The notes: a model not told the origin generated them from the letters alone. DNA of 9,874 nt from Lachnospiraceae bacterium (GCA_017477805.1 JAFUUM010000389.1:1-9874); one strand, 5' to 3'; shown: positions 1 to 5,872, counted from the stretch's first letter. Numbers and translations: made by a program.

Positions 1-247
1 CTTTCGGTTTGCAGTTCTCCTGAAGAGTCCAGTGGCAGGTAGTAGCGGCTGATGTGATGGTAATACCTCTTTCCTGTTCCTGCTCCATCCAGTCCATGGT
101 TGCAGTACCTTCGTAGGTCTCACCAATCTTATAGTTCACACCGGTATAGTACAAAATACGCTCGGTCAATGTGGTTTTACCCGCATCGATATGAGCCATG
201 ATACCGATGTTTCTGGTTCTTTCCAGCGGATACTGTCTTTCAGCCAA
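1..247 (-). CDS. fusA: Elongation factor G, N-terminal part (runs off the window)
   Basis: This is the first 82 codons of EF-G, the GTPase that drives ribosome translocation and, with RRF, ribosome recycling. The visible part is the start of the G domain. The P-loop AHIDAGKTT is at residues 18-26, and the switch I region is around residues 58-70 (QERGITITSAATT), the effector region characteristic of EF-G. The reading frame continues past position 1. I place the start at TTG (245-247) because GGAGGA lies 7 nt upstream (255-260), the protein then begins MAERQYPLERTRNIGIMAHID as in clostridial EF-G, and no in-frame ATG precedes the P-loop except Met17. It lies 21 nt behind rpsG and is probably cotranscribed with rpsL-rpsG. 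Identification is certain; the TTG start is very likely. Confidence 0.97.
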   Translation of the reverse strand, partial: MAERQYPLERTRNIGIMAHIDAGKTTLTERILYYTGVNYKIGETYEGTATMDWMEQEQERGITITSAATTCHWTLQENCKPK

Positions 248-268
248 AGCTTTGTCCTCCTAATAAGA

Positions 269-739
269 TTAGAAACGGTAGTGAGCAAATGCTTTGTTTG
301 CTTCTGCCATCTTGTGAACTTCTTCTTTCTTCTTTACAGCTGCGCCTGTGTTGCCTGCTGCATCCAGGATCTCAGCTGCCAGTCTCTCTTCCATGGTCTT
401 CTCGCCTCTCTTACGGGAGTAGGTGGTAAGCCATCTGAGACCAAGAGCCTGACGTCTGTCGGGTCTTACCTCGATAGGTACCTGGTAAGTAGCACCGCCG
501 ATACGTCTGGCTTTAACTTCGAGAAGGGGCATGATGTTGTTCATAGCCTCTTCGAATACTTCGATTGCCGGTTTGCCGGCCTTTTCTTCTACACGGGAGA
601 ATGCTCCGTATACGATCTTCTGTGCAATACCGCGCTTGCCATCCAACATGATATTGTTGATCAGCTTGGTAACGACCTTGTCGTTGTACAGAGGATCAGG
701 AAGCACGTCTCGTTTCTGAATATGTCCTTTACGTGGCAC
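269..739 (-). CDS. rpsG: 30S ribosomal protein S7
   Basis: S7 is a primary 16S rRNA-binding protein that nucleates assembly of the 30S head and lies near the E site and mRNA exit. The product is 156 residues, the usual bacterial length. It opens MPRKGHIQKRDVLPDP and carries the conserved PLLEVKARRIGGATYQVP segment (about residues 70-87), the RRQALGLRWL helix, and the C-terminus EANKAFAHYRF. The start codon is GTG (737-739), preceded by AAGGAGG with 8 nt spacing. It sits between rpsL (184 nt upstream) and fusA (21 nt downstream), the standard str operon order. In E. coli, S7 represses translation of its own operon by binding the rpsL-rpsG spacer. The spacer here is also rich in inverted repeats, but whether S7 binds it is unknown. 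Nothing in the protein looks unusual. Confidence 0.98.
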   Translation of the reverse strand: MPRKGHIQKRDVLPDPLYNDKVVTKLINNIMLDGKRGIAQKIVYGAFSRVEEKAGKPAIEVFEEAMNNIMPLLEVKARRIGGATYQVPIEVRPDRRQALGLRWLTTYSRKRGEKTMEERLAAEILDAAGNTGAAVKKKEEVHKMAEANKAFAHYRF

Positions 740-762
740 GATTCTTCCCTCCTTAATAATGT

Positions 763-787
763 GTGCGGATCTACGGCAGATCCGTAC
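763..787 (-). promoter_or_regulatory. Hairpin just upstream of the rpsG ribosome binding site
   Basis: Arms 763-772 and 778-787 pair over 10 bp (one G-T wobble) around a 5-nt loop. In the rpsL-rpsG-fusA transcript the stem ends about 8 nt before the AAGGAGG of rpsG. There is no U-run after it, so it is not a normal intrinsic terminator. It could be a translational control element, for example one bound by S7, or the stable 5' end of a transcript from the possible promoter at 794-822. The structure is directly visible; the role is inference. Confidence 0.5.
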
Positions 788-793
788 TATTAG

Positions 794-822
794 ATCTTAG
801 GTACTCACATGTGTCTTTCCAA
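794..822 (-). promoter_or_regulatory. Possible internal sigma-A promoter for rpsG-fusA
   Basis: On the minus strand TTGGAA (822-817) and TAAGAT (799-794) are separated by exactly 17 nt. Each box matches the consensus at four or five of six positions. The predicted transcription start falls near 787, at the base of the hairpin at 763-787. A secondary promoter would let S7 and EF-G be made independently of S12. Two moderate hexamers occur by chance fairly often, so this is tentative. Confidence 0.3.
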
Positions 823-825
823 TAG

Positions 826-876
826 ATGTGTTGTGTCAAAAGGACTTTGTATGAATGATACAGAATCCCAACACAT
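826..876 (-). repeat. Nested inverted repeat in the rpsL-rpsG spacer
   Basis: ATGTGTTG at 826-833 and CAACACAT at 869-876 are perfect 8-bp inverted arms. Between them is a second inverted repeat, TGTAT (848-852) with ATACA (858-862), around a 5-nt loop. Together they could fold into a two-tier stem in the str operon mRNA, 48 nt downstream of the rpsL stop. A stop-proximal structured spacer is where the S7 target lies in E. coli, but the sequences cannot be equated by eye. No open reading frame of note is present in the spacer (740-923). Confidence 0.4.
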
Positions 877-923
877 GAATTAGTTCTGTTCGTGGTCCTA
901 CACTACACGACTGACTGCTTCAA

Positions 924-1343
924 TTATTTTGCAGCCTTAGGTCTCTTAGCGCCGTACTTGGAACGAGCCTGTTTTCTGTTAGCAACACCTGCTGTATCCA
1001 GAGTACCTCTGATGATATGGTATCTGGTACCGGGCAGGTCCTTTACTCTACCGCCACGGATCAGTACAACACTGTGCTCCTGCAGATTGTGTCCTTCACC
1101 GGGAATGTAGGAAGTAACCTCCATACCGTTGGAAAGACGTACTCTGGCGATCTTTCTCAGAGCAGAGTTAGGCTTTTTCGGGGTTGCAGTCTTAACAGCG
1201 GTACATACGCCTCTCTTCTGGGGAGAAGACAAGTCGATGGGCTTCTTGTGCAGGGAATTGTAACCTCTCTGCAGAGCGGGCGCTGTAGACTTACGAGCTG
1301 CTGTCTGACGACCCTTTCTAACTAACTGGTTAAATGTGGGCAT
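924..1343 (-). CDS. rpsL: 30S ribosomal protein S12
   Basis: S12 lies at the decoding centre of the small subunit and controls accuracy. The product is 139 residues, the size of Gram-positive S12 proteins. These carry about 14 extra residues (here residues 26-41, around RGYNSLHKKPIDLSS) compared with E. coli, ahead of PQKRGVC. The decoding loops are intact: TPKKPNSALRK at 54-64 and GEGHNLQEHSVVLIRGGRVKDLPG at 82-105. The two lysines whose substitution commonly gives streptomycin resistance (E. coli Lys43 and Lys88, counting Met) are present as Lys56 and Lys101, so no resistance allele is seen. The start is ATG at 1341-1343 behind a near-perfect TAAGGAGGTG site. It is first in the str operon and has its own strong promoter at 1428-1456, because rpoC is separated from it by an opposing operon. 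Confidence 0.98.
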   Translation of the reverse strand: MPTFNQLVRKGRQTAARKSTAPALQRGYNSLHKKPIDLSSPQKRGVCTAVKTATPKKPNSALRKIARVRLSNGMEVTSYIPGEGHNLQEHSVVLIRGGRVKDLPGTRYHIIRGTLDTAGVANRKQARSKYGAKRPKAAK

Positions 1344-1427
1344 TCTGTTTCACCTCCTTATAATAAGATAGTTTGTTTTCGCCTGAGTGCATCAAAAATA
1401 GACCCACTTTTGGCGTGAACGTTAATC

Positions 1428-1456
1428 ATTATACTGATTCACCAATTTATTGTCAA
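1428..1456 (-). promoter_or_regulatory. Consensus sigma-A promoter of rpsL-rpsG-fusA
   Basis: On the minus strand a perfect TTGACA (1456-1451) and a perfect TATAAT (1433-1428) are spaced exactly 17 nt apart. Upstream of the -35 box (about 1457-1490) the strand is rich in A- and T-runs, resembling an UP element. The predicted start is near 1421, giving a leader of about 75-80 nt before rpsL. This is as strong a vegetative promoter as sequence can show and fits a ribosomal protein operon. I see no clear attenuator in the leader. Confidence 0.92.
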
Positions 1457-1510
1457 TATTTAATTTATTAAGCTTTTCTGTATTTTCGCCCTTTTTCGGT
1501 ACCCATTCTC

Positions 1511-1539
1511 TTTCCATTTATCAGACTTTTTAGTATAAT
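1511..1539 (+). promoter_or_regulatory. Probable sigma-A promoter of the GGDEF/sigma/pseudopilin operon
   Basis: A perfect TATAAT (1534-1539) lies 17 nt after TTTCCA (1511-1516, four of six matches). Transcription would begin near 1546, about 60 nt before the first start codon at 1605. The promoter diverges from that of rpsL, with 54 nt between the two -35 boxes. The poor -35 box suggests modest or activator-dependent expression. Confidence 0.6.
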
Positions 1540-1553
1540 ATATTGACACCAAC

Positions 1554-1584
1554 CGGCAGAAACCGGAATTGTGGGTCTGCCGTA
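1554..1584 (+). promoter_or_regulatory. Leader hairpin overlapping a possible ECF-type promoter
   Basis: CGGCAGA (1554-1560) and TCTGCCG (1576-1582) form perfect 7-bp arms around a 15-nt loop in the leader of the first plus-strand gene. The same stretch contains AGAAAC (1558-1563) followed after 17 nt by CGTA (1581-1584). This resembles ECF sigma promoters, which have an AAC-type -35 and a CGTA or CGTC -10; Bacillus sigma-W sites read TGAAAC, 16 nt, CGTA. Since the second gene encodes an ECF sigma factor, an autoregulatory promoter here is attractive. The resulting leader would be only about 14 nt, so the case is weak, and the hairpin alone could explain the sequence. Confidence 0.3.
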
Positions 1585-1604
1585 CACATTTCTGGGAGGG
1601 AGAT

Positions 1605-2321
1605 ATGGGTACAAAAGAAATCATTTCCTATTTTAAAAGAGGCAAGATGATCCAGCTTGCCATCGTCATCGTCATCGCGGTCTCCTTTGTTGTCATTCTG
1701 GCAACCAACGCGGATCTTCGCACAGTGTTGTTCACCAATAAGAGCGTTTCCCTGCTCTGTGTTTTCATCTGGTTATTATTGCTGATCGCACTCATCAATA
1801 TTTTCCTGGACTTTTACAAACTGAATTCTTTCAATTCCGTTGCGGACCAGAATGAGATCAAAAACTTCATGCAGCAGTCCGGCGGTATGCTGAACCGTTT
1901 CAGTGCCGACAATCTGTTTAAATCCGATGAAGTCGAGCAGGTGCTTGAAAAGGTAGGCTGCTCCATGATCGAGATCGCCAACCTGAAAGAAACCAACCAA
2001 AAAGCCGGACGTGACGCCGGTGATAAGATGATCGATGATTTCTGCGAAATGCTGGAGAACGTCGGTAACGACTACGGCATCGTCGTACGTAACGGCGGTA
2101 ACGAATTCCTCATCGTCATCGCAGACTGCACGGAAGAGATCATGCGTCAGTGCCTTACCGAACTGACCAATTCCATCGCAGTTTACAATCAGGAAGAAAG
2201 CCCCAACCCCATTGAGATCCATACCACTTACGTGCTGAACAGCGACGAGCATCTCACCAGATTCTCCGAGGTTCTGACCAAGGCTTATCATCAGCTGCAC
2301 AAATCCACTACCGAGGTATAA
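1605..2321 (+). CDS. Two-pass membrane protein with a degenerate GGDEF domain
   Basis: The product is 238 residues. Two hydrophobic segments (about 15-33 and 48-70) are followed by a cytoplasmic region of about 150 residues that aligns with a GGDEF diguanylate cyclase domain. MLNRFSADNLF at 95-105 is a remnant of the usual LTGLxNR entry helix, Asn131 and Asp140 match the guanine-contacting residues of active cyclases, and the signature is RNGGNEF at 162-168. The signature Asp/Glu that binds metal is Asn166, and the other metal-binding Asp at the first strand is replaced, probably by Glu123. I infer it does not make cyclic di-GMP and acts as a receptor, scaffold or partner protein. The ATG at 1605 is chosen because GGGAGGGAG lies just before it; an in-frame TTG at 1569 falls inside the leader hairpin. 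It is the first gene of the operon, 35 nt ahead of the sigma factor. Confidence 0.8.
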   Translation: MGTKEIISYFKRGKMIQLAIVIVIAVSFVVILATNADLRTVLFTNKSVSLLCVFIWLLLLIALINIFLDFYKLNSFNSVADQNEIKNFMQQSGGMLNRFSADNLFKSDEVEQVLEKVGCSMIEIANLKETNQKAGRDAGDKMIDDFCEMLENVGNDYGIVVRNGGNEFLIVIADCTEEIMRQCLTELTNSIAVYNQEESPNPIEIHTTYVLNSDEHLTRFSEVLTKAYHQLHKSTTEV

Positions 2322-2356
2322 TCAAAACCATCCTTATTATAAAGGAGGATTTTTAG

Positions 2357-2932
2357 ATGGGAGAACCCGATCACGCCTATCTTGCATCTCTGGTAAGACA
2401 GGCTCAGGCCGGAGATACAGCTGCCTTTTCGGAACTGTACGCCCAAACCTACAACAAAATGTATAATTATTCCCGCCACTATCTCCGGGATGATTATGCT
2501 GCACAGGATGCGGTTCAGGAGATCTATATCCTGGCCTTAAAGAACATCACGCGGATCAATAACCCCATGCTCTTTACCGCATGGCTGGGGCGCATCGCTT
2601 TCCACGACTGTTTTGATTACGCAAAAAAGAACACCAACTACCAGCTGGTGGATGATGAACTCTTATCCAACTTCTACGATCCGAAGCTGGCTTCCGATCC
2701 CCAGGGACAGGTGGAGCTGAATGCGGAACGGGAAGCGCTGGAGCGGGCCATTGAGCAGCTGCCGCCCATGCAGAAGACCGTGGTGGTAATGCGCTATTAT
2801 AACAATATGAAGTTAAACGATGTGGCAGATGCCATGGACATCAGCTTGTCCAGTGTGAAGCGTTATCTGCAAGCCGCCGTGAATACTTTGCACTCCTTAT
2901 TATCTTCTAATGTGGAAGGAGGGAAAGCATGA
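2357..2932 (+). CDS. ECF-family RNA polymerase sigma factor
   Basis: The 191-residue product has the two-domain plan of extracytoplasmic-function sigma-70 factors. Region 2 spans about 20-92 (AFSELYAQTYNKMYNYSR, then AQDAVQEIYILAL and FTAWLGRIAFHDCFDY), the core-binding and -10-recognition part. A poorly conserved linker at about 93-123 leads into region 4 at about 124-180 (LEQ-type helix with QLPPMQKTVVVMRYYN, then a helix-turn-helix LNDVADAMDISLSSVKRYL) that would read the -35 element. The start has AAAGGAGG 8 nt upstream. The ribosome binding site could pair with TCCTT at 2331-2335, a weak 5-bp hairpin that might damp initiation. The stop overlaps the start of the next gene by 4 nt, the usual arrangement for sigma/anti-sigma pairs. 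Its regulon is unknown; the surface-protein genes downstream are the obvious candidates. Confidence 0.92.
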   Translation: MGEPDHAYLASLVRQAQAGDTAAFSELYAQTYNKMYNYSRHYLRDDYAAQDAVQEIYILALKNITRINNPMLFTAWLGRIAFHDCFDYAKKNTNYQLVDDELLSNFYDPKLASDPQGQVELNAEREALERAIEQLPPMQKTVVVMRYYNNMKLNDVADAMDISLSSVKRYLQAAVNTLHSLLSSNVEGGKA

Positions 2933-3417
2933 GCAACCGCAAGTACACCATGGACGGGGCCGCAGCGGACAAGACCCTGAAGAATGTCTTTCAGGCATGC
3001 AACCTCAAGGTCACGGAACGCTCTCTGCAGGACCTTAAGAAAAATCAGAACAAAGAACATATCTCCATGATCGTTCTCATGATGGTGGCTTTGGCCGCCT
3101 GTATTGTGATCTTCCTGGTACCTTTTTACCTGTACTCTTCACCGGCAAACGTAACCCAGGTCGGGAAAAACAGCACCACCCTCGTGGTGGAATCCCATCA
3201 TGAAGACAAGGGTGTCTTTTACCTGACCCTCAGTGGCGGAGAGATCGACTATTCCGGCATCCGGCTGGTCAAGGCCGACGGAAGCGAAAACAACATCCTT
3301 TCCTTTGATGCCGCAACCTCCACCATCGCTTTTACTTACACAGAGGAAGACCTCAACATCTACATTCCTCAGGATACGGGAGCAACCCTTCATCTGCTGC
3401 TCTCCCCTAAAAAATGA
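2929..3417 (+). CDS. Single-pass membrane protein, candidate anti-sigma factor
   Basis: The product is 162 residues: a charged N-terminus of about 44 residues, one strong membrane helix (about 45-69), then an outer domain of about 93 residues rich in beta-strand-like alternation (VGKNSTTLVV, GVFYLTLSGG, STIAFTYTEE, TLHLLLSP). The positive residues just before the helix predict N-in, C-out topology. ATGA overlap with the ECF sigma gene indicates translational coupling, typical of anti-sigma factors. It lacks the HxxxCxxC zinc motif of classical ZAS anti-sigma proteins and I recognise no named family. The short inner segment with its LKVTERSLQDLKKNQ helix could be the sigma-binding part, and the outer domain a sensor. 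The function is inferred from position and topology only. It also overlaps the next gene by 4 nt. Confidence 0.55.
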   Translation: MSNRKYTMDGAAADKTLKNVFQACNLKVTERSLQDLKKNQNKEHISMIVLMMVALAACIVIFLVPFYLYSSPANVTQVGKNSTTLVVESHHEDKGVFYLTLSGGEIDYSGIRLVKADGSENNILSFDAATSTIAFTYTEEDLNIYIPQDTGATLHLLLSPKK

Positions 3418-4406
3418 GAAGACCTGACATCGATCTTATGAAAACAAGAAACCACACTGCAAACTTTATAGAGCAGTTATCCGGAAAGAGGCACGCACGG
3501 CGTGCTCTTTCTATATGTGTTCTTCTTTCCCTGCTGGCAACCGCCGGATGCGGAGAAAAGAAGAAGGAATTCGTGATCCCCACGGAACAGGGCACCCGGG
3601 ATAACACCTCCGTCTGCCTTACCACGGAAGCTCCCGGAACTTTGGTCTTCGAGGGTGAAGGCTATTACCTGGATTACTCCAACGCATCGGAAGGCTATAT
3701 CTGCGCCAAGTACACCGGAAACAGTCCCAAGGTCAAATTCCAGATCACCCTTCCGAACCGCAGTCTCTACACCTACAACCTGACGGATCAGCTGGCAGCC
3801 TTTCCCCTAAGCTCCGAGTCCGGTACCTACGGCTTCGGTATTTACGAGAACATGGACAAAAACCAGTACTCCACGCTGATGTTTGAGGAGGCGGACATCA
3901 CCATCGAAAACGAATTCGGTGCCTACCTCTATCCCAATCAGTACGTGGATTTCGAGGCATCGGATCCCCCCATTGCACTGGGTGAGGAACTGGCCTATTC
4001 CGCCAACAACGATCTTGATGTGGTCTCAAACGTCTATAACTACATCATCTGCAACATCGCTTACGATAAGGAAGAAGCGGAAAGCGTCCAGAGCGGTTAT
4101 CTGCCGGATATCAACGATACGCTGGAAAACAAAAAGGGCATCTGCCTTGACTACTCCGCTCTCATGGCTTCCATCCTGCGGAGCCAGCGGATCCCCACTC
4201 ATATGGAAGTGGGTTATGCAGGAGCCGCTTATCACGCCTGGATCAGTACCTACATTACCGACATCGGCTGGGTCAACGGTATCATTCAGTTCGACGGAAC
4301 GGACTGGGAGCTCATGGATCCCACCTTCGGTGCTTCCACAGGCGAAAAGAAACTGAAACAATACATCGGTGACGGTGCCAACTATAAGACCAAGTACATC
4401 TACTAG
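3414..4406 (+). CDS. Transglutaminase-like (papain-fold) lipoprotein
   Basis: The 330-residue product begins with a basic stretch and a hydrophobic segment (about 31-44) ending in LLATAGC, a lipobox-like site that would lipidate Cys46 and tether the protein outside the membrane. Residues about 70-180 look like a beta-rich domain of no recognised family. The C-terminal part (about 198-310) matches the transglutaminase-like superfamily: KKGICLDYSALMASILRS with Cys244, AYHAWI with His274, and LMDPTFG with Asp302 form an intact catalytic triad. Members act as proteases, amidases or cross-linkers; the substrate here is unknown. It is followed after 22 nt by the GspF-like gene. The start overlaps the previous stop (ATGA) and has no clear ribosome binding site, suggesting coupled translation; Met9 (3438) is an alternative start that keeps the signal peptide. 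Confidence 0.85.
   Translation: MRRPDIDLMKTRNHTANFIEQLSGKRHARRALSICVLLSLLATAGCGEKKKEFVIPTEQGTRDNTSVCLTTEAPGTLVFEGEGYYLDYSNASEGYICAKYTGNSPKVKFQITLPNRSLYTYNLTDQLAAFPLSSESGTYGFGIYENMDKNQYSTLMFEEADITIENEFGAYLYPNQYVDFEASDPPIALGEELAYSANNDLDVVSNVYNYIICNIAYDKEEAESVQSGYLPDINDTLENKKGICLDYSALMASILRSQRIPTHMEVGYAGAAYHAWISTYITDIGWVNGIIQFDGTDWELMDPTFGASTGEKKLKQYIGDGANYKTKYIY
3484..3511 (+). other. Terminator-like hairpin inside the lipoprotein gene
   Basis: GAAAGAG(G)CACGC at 3484-3496 and GCGTGCTCTTTC at 3500-3511 pair over 12 bp with one bulged G and a 3-nt loop. The stem has an A/G-rich base and a GC-rich top, the shape of the intrinsic terminator at 7407-7438, but no long U-run follows. It falls in the signal-peptide coding region, about 70 nt after the start codon. 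It might lower readthrough from the sigma/anti-sigma genes into the assembly genes, or mark an RNA processing point. The structure is seen; the role is speculative. Confidence 0.4.
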
Positions 4407-4428
4407 TCCTATCTGAAAGGAAAACGTT

Positions 4429-5475
4429 ATGCGCAAACAAGCCATGCTCAACAACCGAGAGATCTCATCTTTTTGTTCGCAGACGGCCATGATCTTCCGT
4501 GCCGGCATCCCTCCCGTCGAGGGAATGGCCCTCCTGATGGAAGATGCCAAGACAACGGATGCCAAGGAACTGTATAAGGCCATTTACGATGTAGCCCAGA
4601 CCGGTGAATCTTTCTATACCAGCGTACAGGCAACAGGACTTTTCCCGGAGTACATGCTGAACATGATCTCCCTGGGTGAAGCATCCGGTAACCTGGATGA
4701 CGTCATGCAGACTCTGGCGGATTACTACAGACGTGAGGAAGAGATCTCTTCCAATATCAAGGAAGCCATCCGCTATCCTTTTATCATGATCCTGATGATG
4801 TTCATTATCATCATTGTCCTCATCACCAAGGTCCTGCCCATCTTCGAGCAGGTATTTGAGCAGCTTGGCAGCACCATGAACGGCATGTCCCAGTCGCTAT
4901 TGCACATGGGCCGGACCATCAACAACTACTCCATGGTGTTTATGATCATCCTGCTTGTGCTTTGCCTCCTTTACGTTTGGGGCACCAAATCCAAGACCGG
5001 AAAGAAAGTAACCTCCGCGATCCTGTCAAAGCTTCCCGCAACAAAGGAACTCTACGAGAACGTTGCAGCAGAGCGTTTTGCCAGCGGTATGGCCATGGGC
5101 CTCTCCAGCGGACTGGATACCTTCCAGAGCCTGGATCTTACCATGAACCTCATCGACAATGCGGAATTTGATAAGAAGGTCATGGAATGCAAGCAGTCGG
5201 TGATGAACGGAAATCCCTTTGTGGAGTCCCTGGCAGCCACCGGCATCTTCTCCAACTTCTACATCCGCATGATCTCCATCGGATGGCATACCGGTTCCGC
5301 CGACGAAGTGATGCGGACCATTGCCCGAGAATATGACGAAGCCAATACCCGTAAGATCCAGAACCTGATCTCCATCTTGGAACCCACCCTCGTGATCATC
5401 CTTTCCCTCATCATCGGTCTCATCCTGATGAGCGTGATCCTGCCGCTTCTTGGTGTCATGTCCAGTATTGGCTGA
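4429..5475 (+). CDS. Type II secretion / type IV pilus platform protein (GspF/PilC family)
   Basis: The 348-residue product is a polytopic inner-membrane platform protein, the component that in type II secretion and type IV pilus systems links the cytoplasmic ATPase to the growing pilin fibre. It contains two tandem T2SSF repeats: about 15-137, with LGEASGNLDDVMQTLADYY, and about 212-345, with the matching SIGWHTGSADEVMRTIAREYDE. Membrane segments lie at about 116-135, 165-185 and 318-345; the C-terminal LEPTLVIILSLIIGLILMSVILPLLGVM is characteristic. The length is somewhat below the roughly 400 residues usual for GspF/PilC because the N-terminal cytoplasmic extension is short. AAAGGA precedes the ATG at 4429. 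No GspE/PilB ATPase is encoded in this operon, which is unusual for a GspF gene. Confidence 0.93.
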   Translation: MRKQAMLNNREISSFCSQTAMIFRAGIPPVEGMALLMEDAKTTDAKELYKAIYDVAQTGESFYTSVQATGLFPEYMLNMISLGEASGNLDDVMQTLADYYRREEEISSNIKEAIRYPFIMILMMFIIIIVLITKVLPIFEQVFEQLGSTMNGMSQSLLHMGRTINNYSMVFMIILLVLCLLYVWGTKSKTGKKVTSAILSKLPATKELYENVAAERFASGMAMGLSSGLDTFQSLDLTMNLIDNAEFDKKVMECKQSVMNGNPFVESLAATGIFSNFYIRMISIGWHTGSADEVMRTIAREYDEANTRKIQNLISILEPTLVIILSLIIGLILMSVILPLLGVMSSIG

Positions 5476-5504
5476 TAGAAGGGTACGTAACACGGAGGTA
5501 ACTC

Positions 5505-5855
5505 ATGAACCGCTTTGACAAAAATTCCCGTTCCGCCTGGAACATCATAAAAAAAGTGGTGGTGATCCTGTTTTTGTTCGCCGTGGTGTTCTTCTTCCTC
5601 TTCGGACTTAACTCCGTTTCCGCCTCAACCTTAGAGCGCCAGGAAGAGAGCCTGCAGAATGCCATCAACCGCGACATCATCCAGTGCTATGCCCTGGAGG
5701 GTACCTACCCTCCCAACCTGGAATACCTGGAAAGCCACTACGGACTCACCTATGACCACGACCTGTTTTTCGTGGATTACCAGGCCATCGGTTCCAACAT
5801 CATGCCGGATGTCACCATCGTCCGACTCACCGAAGGCTCTGATCTGTTCAAGTAA
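5505..5855 (+). CDS. Small membrane-anchored protein, possibly pseudopilin-like
   Basis: The 116-residue product has a positively charged N-terminus, one membrane helix (about 17-36) running into an amphipathic helix (about 42-63), and a small C-terminal domain. The helix-then-small-domain plan and the stretch ALEGTYPPNLEYLESHYGL (63-81) recall pseudopilins, where a YPxxLExL segment often follows the long helix. There is no GFTLIE-type prepilin cleavage motif, so if it is a pilin relative it is probably not processed in the standard way. A GGAGG site lies before the ATG. It sits between the platform protein and the DUF4860-like gene, 29 and 17 nt away. I recognise no named family. Confidence 0.6.
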   Translation: MNRFDKNSRSAWNIIKKVVVILFLFAVVFFFLFGLNSVSASTLERQEESLQNAINRDIIQCYALEGTYPPNLEYLESHYGLTYDHDLFFVDYQAIGSNIMPDVTIVRLTEGSDLFK

Positions 5856-5872
5856 TTATTTACGGAGATAAC

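Noticed and set aside
191..793. 200-codon open frame on the plus strand opposite rpsG
   Set aside because: It is antisense to a certain ribosomal protein gene, has no ribosome binding site, and its translation shows no family features.
811..839. TTGACA on the minus strand at 839-834 as a promoter before rpsG
   Set aside because: The hexamer at 17 nt spacing is AGACAC, which is not a -10 box.
1543..1572. TTGACA at 1543-1548 as a -35 box for the plus-strand operon
   Set aside because: At 17-18 nt spacing the downstream hexamers (GAATTG, AATTGT) are poor -10 boxes, while the TATAAT at 1534-1539 already overlaps this region.
1569..1604. Upstream TTG start extending the GGDEF-like protein by 12 residues
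   Set aside because: It lies within the leader hairpin without a ribosome binding site, and the ATG at 1605 has a good one.
1546..1604. Cyclic di-GMP riboswitch before the pilus-like operon
   Set aside because: Such riboswitches control clostridial pili elsewhere, but this leader is only about 60 nt and shows none of the conserved aptamer segments.
1776..2300. 174-codon open frame on the minus strand opposite the GGDEF-like gene
   Set aside because: The opposite strand has membrane segments, a GGDEF-like domain and a ribosome binding site; this frame has none of these.
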